Counted from the first letter of the stretch, positions 20,051-32,935 are shown. The stretch is 64,000 bases of DNA from Eriocheir sinensis (GCF_024679095.1 NC_066512.1:19660789-19724788); one strand, 5' to 3'. Numbers and translations: made by a program. The notes: generated from the letters alone by a model not told the origin.

Positions 20051-21208
20051 TACTAAGTACAGTAAGTGCATGTATGTATTTTAACTAGAAAAAAGGCTTG
20101 CTTAAAGTTACAACTATGACATGCTGTTTGACAGCAGACAAGTAACAAAGACCCTTATGGTTGATCTAGAGGTTCTGTTACCAGACAAAAGTTGAAAAGC
20201 ATATTATTATTATCATTATTTTTCCATGCTGTTTGGTTCAGTTTTTGAAATGCATGACAATCTGCAAGACAGCAGACTGTAATAGATGCAGCCAGCTGCC
20301 TGCTGCAGTCTTTCAAATGTTACTGTGCATATCGAATGACTTATTGTGAATCTATTCATGAAATCTGCATGAATGTTAACAAAAATATTTTACATATATG
20401 TAACAGCTCCAAGGGTCTTTTTCTAGCTGGATACTTGTTTTATATGTTTGTTTAATTGTCCAAGCACTGTTGATCTGATGATCGAAAAAGAAAACGGTAT
20501 ATCACGTGCTGGACATGTGATATATTATTAACTGAATGTGATAAGCTATTCTAGCCATATTGTCTGTTGTGTAATACATAGCAGGCAAAGTATTTTTATT
20601 AAAGAGTGTTAGTGTCCTCCCGGCTTTACCTTTATCATACTGTTGTGCAGCTAATGACTTGTGTTCCTCAGGATAAACTTCCCTGAAAATATCCTTGACT
20701 TCCTGGTGAAACATTGTAGCGATAAACAATTACAAGATTGTGTGTTAGACTTTGCTTCTAACAGAACTAACCTTTTGCATATGGACTCTGTAGAACCATC
20801 ACTATGGTAGGAAAATAACCTTTTTTGACTCTTATACGTCACTGAAATGATTGTAACCTGGTTTTGGGTATGTGTTCACTGCTTGTGGAGACCTAGATTT
20901 TCAGGCCACTGTGAAGTGTGCCACAGTTGTGATGAATATATAGCACTCATTTTGTTACAAATTTATATAAGTAGTTCCCAAATTATTAAATATGAAATGA
21001 CTTAATGCTTATTGTGAAGTCTGCACTTCTAACTTGTTTACTAGGTGATTTACCATTAAAAGGGTACACTGTGAACTAAAATTAACATTTTTATATCATT
21101 TATAGGAAATTTGTGCAAATACATTATTAAACTGCAAATGTCTCACCTGAGAAATTTACTTCTAATATCAATGTAGTAGTTCCATTTTTCAGGTAAATGA
21201 GTGAATAA

Positions 21209-21368
<160 letters not shown>

Positions 21369-24300
21369 GCTAGGCAACATGCCTGTGAATGTTGCTTTGC
21401 TAATAGTTTTACTCAAGGGATAGGAATACTCAAGTTTGAATACAATACAATATATTAGTGAGTGTTGGGTGAGTAAAACTTGTAGTAACATCTGGTAAGA
21501 ACTTTTGAATGTTATTTTTTATTTAATGGAACCTGAGTAGTGTGCCCTTTTTATAAAATTTTAGAAGTCTCTCCAGTCTACACTGTATATAATTTGTTAG
21601 TATCATGCAGTTGTGTCATGGTAATACCATTAATTGGATGTCTAATGTTATTATGCAAATGTGATGATTCTAGCAGTGTTGATGCACTGTAGTGCTTAGC
21701 TTGTGTTGTGTGTTGTCCAGTTTGTACAAGGACCCGCAGGCGAGCCTGGGGCCTTCAGGCAGTGGACTGCCTCTTCCTACCCTCCATGTGTCATAGGAAC
21801 ATTTTTATGGAACTTTATCCTGTTATTTAAGATATAAGGATATGAATAGATACTCAGATGTTTTATACTTGTTACCATAGATAAGTGAGGGATGCGAGTC
21901 CAAAATGTTTTGTAGCTTTATAGTTTTTCACTTTTTTTAGTTGTGCTATTTTAAGATACAAAATACATGAAATAAAAATTTGGTGCTAGGTATTACTTGG
22001 TTGCCAGAAATAATTACTAAACATCATATAATGCAGTAAAAAGCAAATTTCACATGAAATATATACATAAAAGAGGACATTAATATAACACCAAGATACT
22101 TCTAAAGTCATTGTTCATGAACAAACCAAAATGCAGTAGGAGGTTGAGTGCATATAATATGTACACCAAGATGATAGTATGAATGTCTGACTACTTAACT
22201 ACATACTCATTTTCTCTACAACTTCATACACTATGGCAATCATCTCTCATTTCTGTGGCAACATTCATTGGGTCATTTAACTTATCCTAGGGTACTGTAA
22301 AAGCTTGCTAGCTCCACCACCATCAATGCACCATGGTCATCATCATCATTGAAATCTCATCATCACCATTACCACCATCACCATGACAGTTCATATCATA
22401 TCACTTAAGACATGAAGTGACGAGTTGCTGAGCTCAGAAGGGAAGGCAGCAGAGAAAGGCTGTGATACATTGCCCGAGAAAACTCATTCTCCCATCGTGT
22501 AAGCCTTACAATTTAGCAACCTCAGATCTGTGTCTTTCTCTAATGATGTGTCTCTCTTGGCTATAGTAATTTCATGATCTTGGATCTATATATTATAGTG
22601 TATCAAATTGAAAATAGAATAACATTATCATATGCTCCAAGCAATTAGATCTTTATTCTGGCCTATCATTCATGAAAGCTTTGTCATCATTGCATTGCAG
22701 CTTGTTTACGTTTTATTTATACCTTAGCTCTTAATTCTTAAAGTTATTCATATCATGTGCAGCTGGGCACTTTGGATGGATTAGGAATCTTTTAACTTCA
22801 GCTAATTTCCATTTTACCTGAGCTGCAACAATGCATAGTTTGCATTTTGAAATCACCAAAAAAGTAACATTGAAACTGGGGTGAATTGTAACTTGTCATT
22901 TATATGGATATAATGTTTGGCTACGTATATACTACTGAAAGTGATAATTGTAAATAAAATGGGTTCTGTTACAAATGCATAAATAAAAAAATTACCTCCC
23001 TGTGCTTGTTATATGAAGGAAATAGGAAAAAACATAACATAGTAATAAGCTCAGCTCAGCTGAATAAGGATTCACGCCATGGTCTTACAACTAATAACAA
23101 TTTAAGAAACAGTAACTTAGTCTTACCTGTGCTTAAAGACTATCCCAAATCAAACATTTTATCATGTCATCCACCCAGACTAGGATAGTAGGTGGATTAC
23201 TTTCATGTTACTCATTAGATGTTCCAGAGGTGTCAGTCTGATCATTCAGTCAAAGGGAAAACATAATGGTAATATGATTTTGTTTATTCTCTTTGCTTAT
23301 CATAAAAAGACTGCCTGATTACTATAAACTTTTCAGTAACCACCTTTTGGTCTTCCCATAATTATTTGACATTCTGCTGTGTTTTTCAACCATCTACTGA
23401 ACAGTCAACAGGCTCAGAAAATTTAAAATAATTCACCCATGCTGCTTCCCTCTTTAGTGGAATGAGAAAAGGCATTGAAGGAGAGTAAGTCAAATGATAT
23501 TTTGAAATGCTTATTGAGATCAGAAGACCAATACCTTTCCCATAGAACAGCCCATTTTTAGTACAGCATTCACATACTTATGATGAATCACTAGCAGTAT
23601 TTTTTTCTAAAGCAATCATAGCCATTTACAAATTTATTTTCCACATCAGTAAGTGGGTTTGGTATTTGATTCATGATGAAGAGGTTGCAGGATCAATCCC
23701 AGCTCCTGACAGCTTCTCAGTGACATTTGTGATACTCTTGCAACTAGCAGAGCTGTATGGTTTCAGCTGTCTAGCTTGGGGGGTATTCCTTAATCACTTT
23801 TGATCATTTTTGGTAAGCCAGCATAGTAACAATAATCAACCTATGACATAAAGCTCCATCTTTTATTTTATCATGTAACTGTATACCTGTATATTCAATA
23901 TTTTTCAAACATATATTAAACTATCAAGATGCTGCAAAGTTTAATGAAATCTCATACAGAGGGCTTTTATCTACTCCAATGAATAGTGCCATCATTTTTT
24001 TTTTTAATCATTTAAAACATTAGATACATTTGATTTGCAGTCTAGGCCACTGCTAAAAAGAGCAGAGTACTTTAGCTCTGCAGCCATTGTTTATAAAGAA
24101 TGTGCCTGTTGTCTCACCTGAGCTAGTCACTGAATGGAGATTGCACAAGTACTGTATGTCTGCCTTACCCTGTTTTTGTTTATTTGGACAATATTGTGCA
24201 ATTTTTGAAGAAATAATAGTATTTGAAATTTCAGAATAATTATGACAATAGTGTGCAGTCAACATTAGCATATGTTGTACAAGATTTTGCCGTGGTGAGC

Positions 24301-24454
24301 CTACTGAAGCACTGAGGTGATGACAGGCACAGGTTAGGTGAGAAAAACACCTTAACTTACGTGCATGGAGGTGTATATTTTGCTCTGGTATTATTATGTA
24401 AGCACATTATACAAAGGCTAGATGAGAAATGAATATCATGATAGATTTGCCTTG

Positions 24455-24505
24455 TACAGGCCTACCGGCCTCTTGCAGACTCCTTACAATCTTATGTTCT
24501 TATGT
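24455..24505 (+). mobile_element. Retroelement 3' tail fragment (GGCCTACCGG..CTTATG type)
   Basis: The string GGCCTACCGGCCTC followed by CTTATGTTCTTATG resembles the 3' ends of dispersed decapod repeats, and CCTACCGG is also found in the SINE tails at 36.9 and 38.8 kb. Family and limits are uncertain. Confidence 0.35.
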
Positions 24506-25869
24506 GATATAGAGTACAATTTACCTGGTTAAGTTTTCCAAGTAAATTATCATATCATCAATCAAAGGCCTGTTTTGTCACTTAAGCAGACAAGAGAAAT
24601 GTTAACAATTTATTATTATTATTATTTTTTTAAATGTATGTGTTTAGTTCCGCTTTTAATTTTGAGTTATAAGTGCCATCGCTCCTTCTGTGATGTCTCT
24701 TGTTTATGTTGTTTTCTGTTATTGTTGGGTGTGATGATTGTTGATGTGGTCACTGGATCTTGACTATGCAAAAAAAGAATTAACTGGAAGTTGCCAAAAA
24801 GCTTGCTTATAAATGTAGCACCATTGTTTCAGTACTTTGCTTGCTATGACCTGGATTTTTTGCTGTAGGGATTAATCAGCCATCTCCATATGACTTAATT
24901 CTGTTATCAAAATCTTGACCCAATTCTGACACAAAAGCTGGCCAAATAGCATGCATACTGATGTGAGGAAAATGTGTTACTGTACCATCGAATCCAGTAT
25001 GTTTTACTAAATTAATTTTGTATCCTTTATTCATAAGTATTGTCCTTATCATTGTAGGTTATGGAAATGCATTACATCTATAACACCATTAATATTAGAT
25101 ATAATAATTTTTTATGATAAAGGGTTGCATCTCGTCTTTGTTATTGGGGATGCGAATGATGTGTACTTGTCACTGATAAATTTTGTATTGTAATATACCC
25201 TAAATGTGACACAGTCTTTCTTTTTCTTTTCTTTAAAGATATGAAATAACCTTTTCAACATATGCACTGGAAGACAATATTTGGCGAGCAGGTAGGAGAG
25301 CACCCTCTCCTGACACGGCATTTGGCAGGAATACAAAACAGGGGAGCCTAGGACACCACCTCAAACTTTACTGGTGGGAATAGCTGACTCTGGAGGGCCA
25401 TGAGAGTAGGCTACAGTGATATCCTGCATCAACAGTGACCATTTTACTCCAGGGCAAGGCACTGCCAACTGTATGAACATATAGAAAAAAGTGATTCATA
25501 GGTACACAACATAACTGATACTGAACATGGCTTTGTTGATTTTTTTTTTCGTATATTAATGGAATTAAAATGTGTTTTACAATGTACCAGTAAGTCATCT
25601 ATACTCAGAATGAGTTTTAGATTGGCAGCAACAATTTTGACATACAGTGAGGGGAAGGAAAGGAACTCTACTTTAAAATTACCATGTTATTCTTTGTCAT
25701 CTTTTTCTTGTTTGGATAGTTTGAAGAATTGCAGTACTTTCACTGTCAAATATAGGTCTACTTTTTTTTTTACCATACAAAGAGCACTTGGAAAGATGCT
25801 AAAAAGAACAAAAAATGACCTTTTGGCATGTCAACTCTTGCAAGTATATACATTAGTAAAACTATCGAG

Positions 25870-26134
25870 GGGGTGGCTCCCGTGGTCCCGTGGTAGAGTC
25901 TCGGCCTTGCGCTTCGGCGTGGTGCCTGGGGCGTTTGGGTTCGAGACCTATCAGTTACCATGGGGGTGGAAAGGTGGGCTCTTTCCGACACCCTCAGCCC
26001 CGTTGTTGGGTCTCCTCCTTGAAAGAATTGGGTATCTCTCTCCCGGTCGTCTGGGGGGTTGCGCGGCATGCTCCGCCTTCCTCCATTGGGGTATATCCCC
26101 AACGAAATACACACACACACAAAAAAAAAAAAAA
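25870..26134 (+). mobile_element. tRNA-derived SINE (family A)
   Basis: The 5' part looks like a tRNA gene: an A-box-like TGGTAGAGTC at 25891-25900 and a B box GGTTCGAGACC at 25938-25948, the usual pol III internal promoter. A non-tRNA body follows and the element ends in a CA run and 14 A. Its body differs from the SINEs at 36.8 and 38.5 kb. It is not a functional tRNA gene. Confidence 0.7.
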
Positions 26135-26246
26135 CCTAGCGAGGGAACAGACAAATGGTGAGATTGTAAGGATTATTGAACTTCCCAAGGTGCTGAGCTG
26201 TTATGGTAGAATGTACAGAATATGATGAAAACCTAACACATCTCTT

Positions 26247-26324
26247 GGGGGTTGGGATGGCATGTTCCTCCCTTCTCCCTTGTTGTTTACCTGCAACAAT
26301 AAACTATCAATCAATCAATCAATC
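26247..26324 (+). mobile_element. Retroelement 3' end with (ATCA)n tail, copy 1
   Basis: GGGATGGCATGTTCCTCCC, a TTGTTGT segment and CAGCAATAA-like sequence run into a short ATCAATCAATCA tail. The same order appears at 27534-27606. A shared 3' end with a short tandem tail is typical of LINEs or the SINEs they mobilise. Confidence 0.5.
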
Positions 26325-26439
26325 TTTTCTGGTGACTTTGCATCCAAATAATGATACAATATTGAGCGAGTGAGGGGTCACATTTTGGGGTAGTATTTTT
26401 TTGTTGCGATAGTATCTATTACTTGTGTTTGTGTAAAAA

Positions 26440-26590
26440 AATACTGAAAAATGTAAATAAGAAAATACAACAACAAAAGGTCACAAAAATAAGACAATAC
26501 AACAACAAAAGGTCACTAAAATAGACAATACAACAACAAAAGGTCACAGAATTACAACATTGAAAGGTCACAAAAAAATAAGACAATACT
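26440..26590 (+). repeat. Short tandem repeat around ACAACAACAAAAGGTCAC
   Basis: The unit ACAATACAACAACAAAAGGTCAC recurs three times at about 38-40 bp spacing, with a fourth degenerate copy near 26550. Function unknown. Confidence 0.75.
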
Positions 26591-26934
26591 TCCTTCCTCT
26601 CAATAATTGCCTCACTATTTGTCTCACTATTTTGTTAGATGCTTATTGTTGGTGTTTTGTGATCCTGTTGGTGAACGTTGAAAGTCAAATGGAGACAACA
26701 TCGGCGGGTGTCATGTGTCAGTTCGCTTGTTGATTGTGTGCGGGAAAGTGTATCGCGTGTCTTCTGGTCGACCTGCTGAAGTCCTCGTTATCTGTGAGTA
26801 CCTAGTCATATATTATCTTACAAGTGAATGTTATGGTGCAACCTTTAATGTGTTTTTTTTTTTTTCATATTACACAGGTAGGTATCACAAGAGGACGCCG
26901 CAAAACCAGGTACAGAGTGAGTTGGCGTTTCTTG

Positions 26935-27030
26935 TGGACATGGGTGATGGGTGGGTGATGGGTGGGAGATGGGTGATGGGTGAAGGGTGATGGGAGCTTG
27001 ATTGGTGGTGTGGGTGATGGCGTTTCTCTT
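26935..27030 (+). repeat. GGGTGATGG minisatellite
   Basis: Irregular repeats of GGGTGATGGGTGG-type units on the + strand. G-rich and strand-biased. Confidence 0.7.
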
Positions 27031-27305
27031 GAACAAGGGTTTACGGAGAGGGGCTGGGGTGGAGGGTGATGGCCTGGTAAAGCAGTGAACCATAACAGTG
27101 ACATCTCAAGTAAATGTAGGGTTCACTGACCATAATAATTGCCACGGAGCTCCTTTGTACATTTTTAACTCCTTTTAGCAGTCGGAACATACCCGTATAT
27201 CCCGAAATGGCTGTAAGTCGTAACAACCAATTCAACTCAAATTAGACTTTACTGCGAGCATTCTTATTGTACACATGTTTCTTGTATTACTGCAAATCAC
27301 AGTAT

Positions 27306-27523
27306 GGGTAGTATTCTTACATTTCGGCGCCCAAGCACGCATTTGGCAAGGCTTTTATAGGAGTTTAGGGCATTTCCAGGGGTATTTTTAGGATCCTTCT
27401 GGTAGTTTAACCCTTCTTCTGTACCATGAACCTAAAACGGCACTCATTAGAATCTGACTGATCTCCTTTTCGGCCTTCGGAAATAGTTGATGTGAAGGAT
27501 GGAAATGTTTGACAATACCAACC
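27306..27523 (-). mobile_element. MITE family B, copy 1, intact, TAT target duplication
   Basis: A ~218-bp element with imperfect inverted ends (left GGGTAGTATT, right end reading GGTTGGTATT on the other strand), flanked by TAT on both sides (27303-27305 and 27524-27526). It is the reverse complement of the copies at 32356 and 38937. Non-coding and therefore non-autonomous. 3-bp duplications suggest a PIF/Harbinger-type source. Confidence 0.65.
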
Positions 27524-27533
27524 TATGTATTGC

Positions 27534-27606
27534 CTGGGGGTCGGGATGGCATGTTCCTCCCTTTTCCTTTGTTGTATACTTCTACAGCAATAATCCATCA
27601 ATCAGT
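27534..27606 (+). mobile_element. Retroelement 3' end with ATCAATC tail, copy 2
   Basis: Near-identical to 26247-26324 through GGGATGGCATGTTCCTCCC and TTTGTTGT, with a shorter CATCAATCAGTC tail. It lies just downstream of a MITE (27306-27523). Confidence 0.5.
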
Positions 27607-27679
27607 CTTGTACCTACGTGGACGGTTCTGCTTCATCGGGTCACTCGCAGATTCGAATATAACACTTCGATCTAGGTGA

Positions 27680-27714
<35 letters not shown>

Positions 27715-27920
27715 GAAATGGAAAATAGATCCGAGACATAACCTATCGATACTTATGATAGTATAATTCGGATGTAGTTTAGAGGTATACCGTTATTTAC
27801 GTGATTAAAAGAAGTATTTCGAGGAAGTGGAATGTAGGGGTAAAGGGTAGTGTGTGTGTGTGTGTGTGTGTGTAGTCGAACATTCGAGACAATAAACTCT
27901 CTCTCTCTCTCTCTCTCTGC
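27680..27920. repeat. (CA)n, (GT)n and (CT)n microsatellites
   Basis: CA at 27682-27711, GT at about 27849-27873 and CT at about 27897-27917. Confidence 0.95.
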
Positions 27921-28199
27921 CGGAGGAGGAGCAAGATACACTCCTTCGAAGCCATCTCTCCCCGTCACCAATCCCAGCCCAGCCCGTATATCTCCCCTTT
28001 CTCCTCTCTTTACTACTGAATACCTTTCTTATCTTCACTTGCTACCACTTCCTCACCTCCTTATATTACGGAGGGGTAGCTGGGGGCCGGGAGGAATAGG
28101 AACGAGTGGGTGGGGAGGGCGGAAGCAGTGTGTGGAAGGGACGAGGATGGGATAGGTTGTTTAGTGGTTCGGTAGTTTATTTATTATTTTTTTTTTTAC

Positions 28200-28880
28200 G
28201 TCGATAGCCCCAGTTTCAACCTCTAGTCAACCTGATGCTTCTTCATTACTAGCCTACTACATGTTGAGTGATGGATTTATTTTTTGCCTTGATACTCCAA
28301 GTGTAACTCATAGCCAACCTGTTACTTCATTATTAGCCTATTACTTATCTTATTTACTAGGGTATATTGGGGTAATTTGGGCCAATTTTTTGTTTTTTGC
28401 TTCCACAGCAAAAACTATTAATATTTTTCAAAGTTTTAGGCATTCATCAGAGCATTACAGGTCTTGGCTACAAAATGGTAATATAAGAAAAAAAATTAGC
28501 ACATTTCCATATACCCCTCCAAAAAAGCTCCAAAGCCAAAAAAACATTGACACAAATTACTCTCGGGCCCGGGGTAATTTGGGTCATCTGTAAAAAGGTG
28601 ATGGTAATGGCAATATAAGTAGCTAAAAGTGCTTCTAACCTTACAGGATGTGCAGAGGAGCTTTTCCTTGGGGTCCAGTTAATTTTTGTTTCTGGTAGGC
28701 TTATGTTTTTTTGTTTCTGGTAGGCCTATGTTATATTACAACAATGAGTTATTATAACCTTTTTATGCACTTTGTATGTTTGTAAATTAGTACTTATTGT
28801 ATTTGTCTACCTTGATTACCCAAGTTTGGCACATAGTCTTAAGCAAACATGATTTATTATTAGCCTACTACTTCGACAAC
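28200..28880 (+). repeat. Degenerate repeat around TTCATTATTAGCCTACTAC, with a foreign block between copies
   Basis: Related segments lie at 28207-28259, 28296-28345 and 28818-28873. Between the second and third is a block starting GGGGTAATTTGGGCC (28374) with GGGGTAATTTGGGTC recurring at 28572, in the same orientation. It could be an inserted element; I cannot define its ends. Confidence 0.4.
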
Positions 28881-29700
28881 TACTACTACTACTACAACTA
28901 CTATTACCTACTTTTAATTTTTAGTATACTGTAATTTTAAGATAAAAACGAGGATAGTTATGGGCAAACGGCTGATCAGGATTTAGTCCATAGTTACAGC
29001 ACAAGTTGATATTTCCTTAGTGTCAGATAGTTTCATACATTGCTTTCTGGATATACCCACGCATCGGTTTTGGATATTTCACGGAGGTAATGAGGCAGTG
29101 ATATGAGAACATGCGGGGACTATAATAGGTGGAGTGCTTCACAGTTATTATAGATCCCGCGTTTCCCTACGTGTTCTGTCTCTGTGTCCACCCACCTCCT
29201 TCTCCTTAAATTCATACACCTCCTCTTCTTACATTTCCTCCTCCTCCTATTCCTACATTTTCTTTCTCTTCTCCTCCTCCTCCTCCTCTTCCTCCTCCGT
29301 TTTCTTCCCAACATGCACCTTCTGTTACCAGCACTCCTCTTCCTTCACGCACGAATTTACTTTTATTATCATTCTTAACCTCCCGCCTTGCCTCGCCGTC
29401 CCTTCTCCCCCCTCTCTTCTCTCTCCGTTTGCTCGTTATCTCCCGCTATTGCCTCTCCCTTCCTCATCACCGTCCCATCTCCGTTTCCTCTTCCTTCCTG
29501 CTGTCTCCTCCGTCTCTCCAGCTCTCCACAACTTTCCCTCCTCCGTGGTATTGGCCCGGCTGAGCTTTTTCTCTCCTCGTTCACTTCCTCTCCCTTCTGT
29601 CTGACACTCCCTCGTCTTCCTCCTCCTCTTCCTCTGTTTTCCTTTCTCTTTTTATTTCCTTCTGTTGCTATTGATGGTGTTGAGTGATGGAATGCGGCGT
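28881..29700. other. No gene seen; pyrimidine-rich from 29180
   Basis: 28881-29180 is featureless. From about 29180 to 29660 the + strand is CTCC/TTCC-rich, giving spurious Ser/Leu/Pro-rich frames. Confidence 0.6.
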
Positions 29701-29726
29701 AGTTTATTATTATTGGTATTGTTATC

Positions 29727-29727
<1 letters not shown>

Positions 29728-29806
<79 letters not shown>

Positions 29807-29986
29807 CATTAACTTACTATTACCTCTACTACAACTGCTAAAACTACTATTATTACTACTGTTGCTACTACTGCTACCACCACCGCAATCATTAACTAGC
29901 TACACTACCGTCGTCGTCGTCTTCCTCCTCCTCCTCCTCCTCCTCCTCCTCCTCCTCCTCCTCCTCATCATCATCATCATCATCAT
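29728..29986. repeat. (ATT)n, (TCC)n and (ATC)n microsatellites
   Basis: ATT at 29728-29805, TCC at about 29922-29966 and ATC at 29966-29988. Confidence 0.95.
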
Positions 29987-30239
29987 CATTGTCATCATCA
30001 CTATACTTATTTTCCTTTTTTGTAAGTAATTGCGTTCGTTTGTCGGTTTGACTGTCTACCTGTCTATGTGTTTATTTGTCTGTCTGTCTGTCAGTCTGTC
30101 TCTTTATGTTTACCCTTGTCTGTCGTCTCATTTTTTTCTTCTTTCTCTTTTCTTTCTTTCTTTGATGAATCTGTTTATGAATTCATCAAATTATTTTTTT
30201 CGTTCATTCGTTCATTTGTTTAAACTCAATTCATTCAGC

Positions 30240-30242
<3 letters not shown>

Positions 30243-30300
<58 letters not shown>
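30243..30300. repeat. (CT)n microsatellite
   Basis: Uninterrupted CT of 58 bp. Confidence 0.95.
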
Positions 30301-30302
<2 letters not shown>

Positions 30303-30619
30303 GCTATCATGAGAGGTGAGTTGAGGCGTCGTCACCTCCACTACCCCTCCCCCCCCTTTGGTCCTTACCTCGCCATCTCCCTTCCACTACGTTCATCACA
30401 TCTCCTCCTCTTCCTCTCCCCTCCTCCTCCTCCTCCTCCTGCTGGCGATGGCGTATACTACTCTCTTTCCTGTCTATTATCTCTCGTGTTCCTCCTCCTG
30501 CTCCTCTCTTTATGATGTGTCTCCATTATTATATTTTCTTTGTTCCTCCTGTCGCCTTCTGTTAGCGAAATAGCTTTATCTATAAGCGTATTGATTATTT
30601 TATATCCTCCCTTATCTAA

Positions 30620-31250
30620 GAAAGAGGCGGCGTGGAGGAGAGGGGTGGGCGCTTGGGGAGAATAGAGGAGGAGGAGGAGGAGGAGGAGGAGGATAACAAC
30701 AACGGGGAGGAGGGAAAATAAGACCATGAAAATAAAGAGGAGGCAGAGGAGAAGAAGGAAAAATAAGGAGGAGGAGGAGGACGAGGACGAGGGGGCAAGA
30801 GGAGTAGGAGGAGGAGGAGGAGGAGGTGCTAAAATGAGGTGAAGTAAGGTATGATAGAGTTGGTAAGGAGGATTAGAATTGTGAGAGGGAGGAGAAAAAA
30901 GTGTGGAAGGAAAAGTTGAAAGAAAAAATGAAAGGAGAAAAATAATAGATTAAAGATGGAAATGAGGTTGAAGATAGGAATCAGAAGAGAGAATTAAAGA
31001 GTGATAAGACCCTTTTTCAGCCCTTCTTTCCCCCACCAAAAACCCCCCAGAAAGAAAATAGTTGACGAAGAGAAGAAGAGGAGCAGGGGGAGGATAAGGA
31101 AGTGCAAGAGGAGGATGAGGAAGAGCAGGAGGAGGATAAGGAAGAGCAGGAGGTGGATAAGGAATAGCAGGAGGAGTATAAGGAAGATCAGGAGAGGGAT
31201 AACGAAGAGGAGGAGGAGGAGGAGGATAAAAACAAAAAACGAAGAAAACA
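30620..31250. repeat. Purine-rich GGA/GAA tract
   Basis: Several short (GGA)n runs (30665-30692, 30765-30825) and AGGAGGATAAGGAAGAGC units of 18-24 bp repeating at 31080-31200. Confidence 0.8.
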
Positions 31251-31252
31251 AG

Positions 31253-31620
31253 ATTAGAAAATAGAAACACATTCCTCGATAACACACCACATGACCCCCA
31301 GTCCATCCTCCCTACCCCCTCCCCCCAAAAAAAGAACAAAAAAGAGGATTAATAGACTATAACCAGATCCTTCGCTAATATATATCACGTGACCACCCCT
31401 CACCTGCTCCCGCCCCCCCCAAAAAATAACAAGAGAAAATGGAAAGTAGAGTAGAAACAAACCCTTTGCTATTAATAACATGTGACTCTCCCCGACCTCC
31501 CCCCCCCCAGAAAAATGCATAATAAAAAGAAGAGTAAACTAGAAAAACACTCAGCTAAAATGACGTGATTCCACCCCCCTTCCCCCGACCAACCGACACC
31601 CCCCTCCCCCCTCTAAAAAA
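31253..31620. repeat. Degenerate ~90-bp tandem repeat with alternating A-rich and C-rich halves
   Basis: At least four units each hold an A-rich part, a CACATGAC/CACGTGAC/CATGTGAC/GACGTGAT core (about 31287, 31386, 31479, 31561) and a C-rich run ending in A's. The open frames across it are not credible genes. Confidence 0.6.
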
Positions 31621-32117
31621 AAAAAAAAAAAAAGATGCCGCTTGAGGGAAGGGCAGGGAAGAGTGATGAGGATGAAGAGGAGGAGCAGTAGAGGATTCGT
31701 GGCCAAGCAGCGCCAGGCAAAGTAGGGTCTGATGGGCCTTTGATGGTGATGGATTCAAGGGCGAGGCTGCGGCGAAGACCCTCTCCTTACTACTCTCTTA
31801 TTACCTTCCCTTCCCTTCCTTTCCACTGCGGCCTCCTCCTCCTGCTGTTGTTGGTGGTGATGATAGTGTTGGTGGTGTTGTTGGTGGTTGTGGTGAATAT
31901 CGTAAAATCAGACAAAAAAAAAGAAGAACGAAATATTGTCAAAATTAAGCTTAAAAATTCGACTTCATTCAAACGTTTTTACCTCATTTTAGGATTTCTC
32001 GAAGTTTTTATTTTATTTGTGGTTTAGGACTAGTACTGACACGCGATATTAAAGAGCTTGAATGTAGAGGTAACTGGAAATACTAAGCTGATTTAAACTG
32101 GTGAGAAACCTTATTGC

Positions 32118-32253
32118 ACTTGACGGATTATCTTACTTGCTTCCTCTTTAAAGTCATGAGAGTAACATCTTCCCTTCTGTGTATAACTTGACGGATTATC
32201 ATATTTGCTTCCTCTATAAACTCATGAGAGTAACAATTTCCCTTCTGTGTCCT
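32118..32253. repeat. 68-bp tandem duplication
   Basis: CTTGACGGATTATC..TTGCTTCCTC..CATGAGAGTAAC..TTCCCTTCTGTGT occurs twice with a 68-bp offset and few differences. Confidence 0.85.
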
Positions 32254-32355
32254 GTCGATCCTGCCCTGTTGTATTCTCATCCCGACCCCACTATTGTTTA
32301 CAGGCTAGTCAGCTTCAATCACACTTGGAGTTACGAATAATTCCTTCCTATATAT

Positions 32356-32575
32356 GGTCGGTATTATAAGACTTTCGGTTCTCACATCAGCTAATTCTAA
32401 AGGTCAAAGAGAGGATCAATCGGGTTCTAATGAGTGTTTCTTTACAGTCACGGCCCAGAAGAAGGGTCAAACTACCACCAGGGCCATAAAACTACTACTG
32501 GAAATGCCCACAACTGCTACGAAAGCCTTGTCAAATATGTGTACTTGGGCGACGAAATGTTTAGTAATACGGCCC
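32356..32575 (+). mobile_element. MITE family B, copy 2
   Basis: 220 bp, about 80 per cent or more similar by eye to 38937-39157, with ends GGTCGGTATTATAAG and GTAATACGGCCC. The target duplication is not intact (TAT left, TGA right). Confidence 0.65.
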
Positions 32576-32589
32576 TGAATAAGTCTCAA

Positions 32590-32870
32590 GTGTCATACAT
32601 ACGATATCCTCTACAAACGCGTTGTTGTTATTTCTTCCCTCAGTTATCTTCCGAGCTGACCCTGTTATTGTTTTAAGGCCGGCCAGTCCCTCCCTTCCCT
32701 TGCCTTACCCGTGTTTTTCTGCCCCCGTAAAGAGGTAACAGTGGCCTGGAAAATCAGTGAGCTATGGGCCGCCCTTCCCCTGGCCCGGTCAAGCCCATAA
32801 TTGTGCGCTCGAGCTGGCCATGTAATTAATTGATGGAGAGTCTATTGCTGACGATGTGCTTTCTGTGTGT
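32590..32870. other. No gene seen
   Basis: Short mixed-composition stretch without recognisable features. Confidence 0.5.
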
Positions 32871-32875
32871 GTGTG

Positions 32876-32877
<2 letters not shown>

Positions 32878-32935
<58 letters not shown>

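Noticed and set aside
23640..23765. tRNA-derived SINE from a GGATCAATCCC B-box-like string
   Set aside because: Only one weak box, no A box, no tail; chance match is likely.
25870..26134. Functional tRNA gene
   Set aside because: A and B boxes are present, but the sequence does not fold as a full cloverleaf by eye and runs into a SINE body with poly(A). The same applies to 36790-36953 and 38472-38826.
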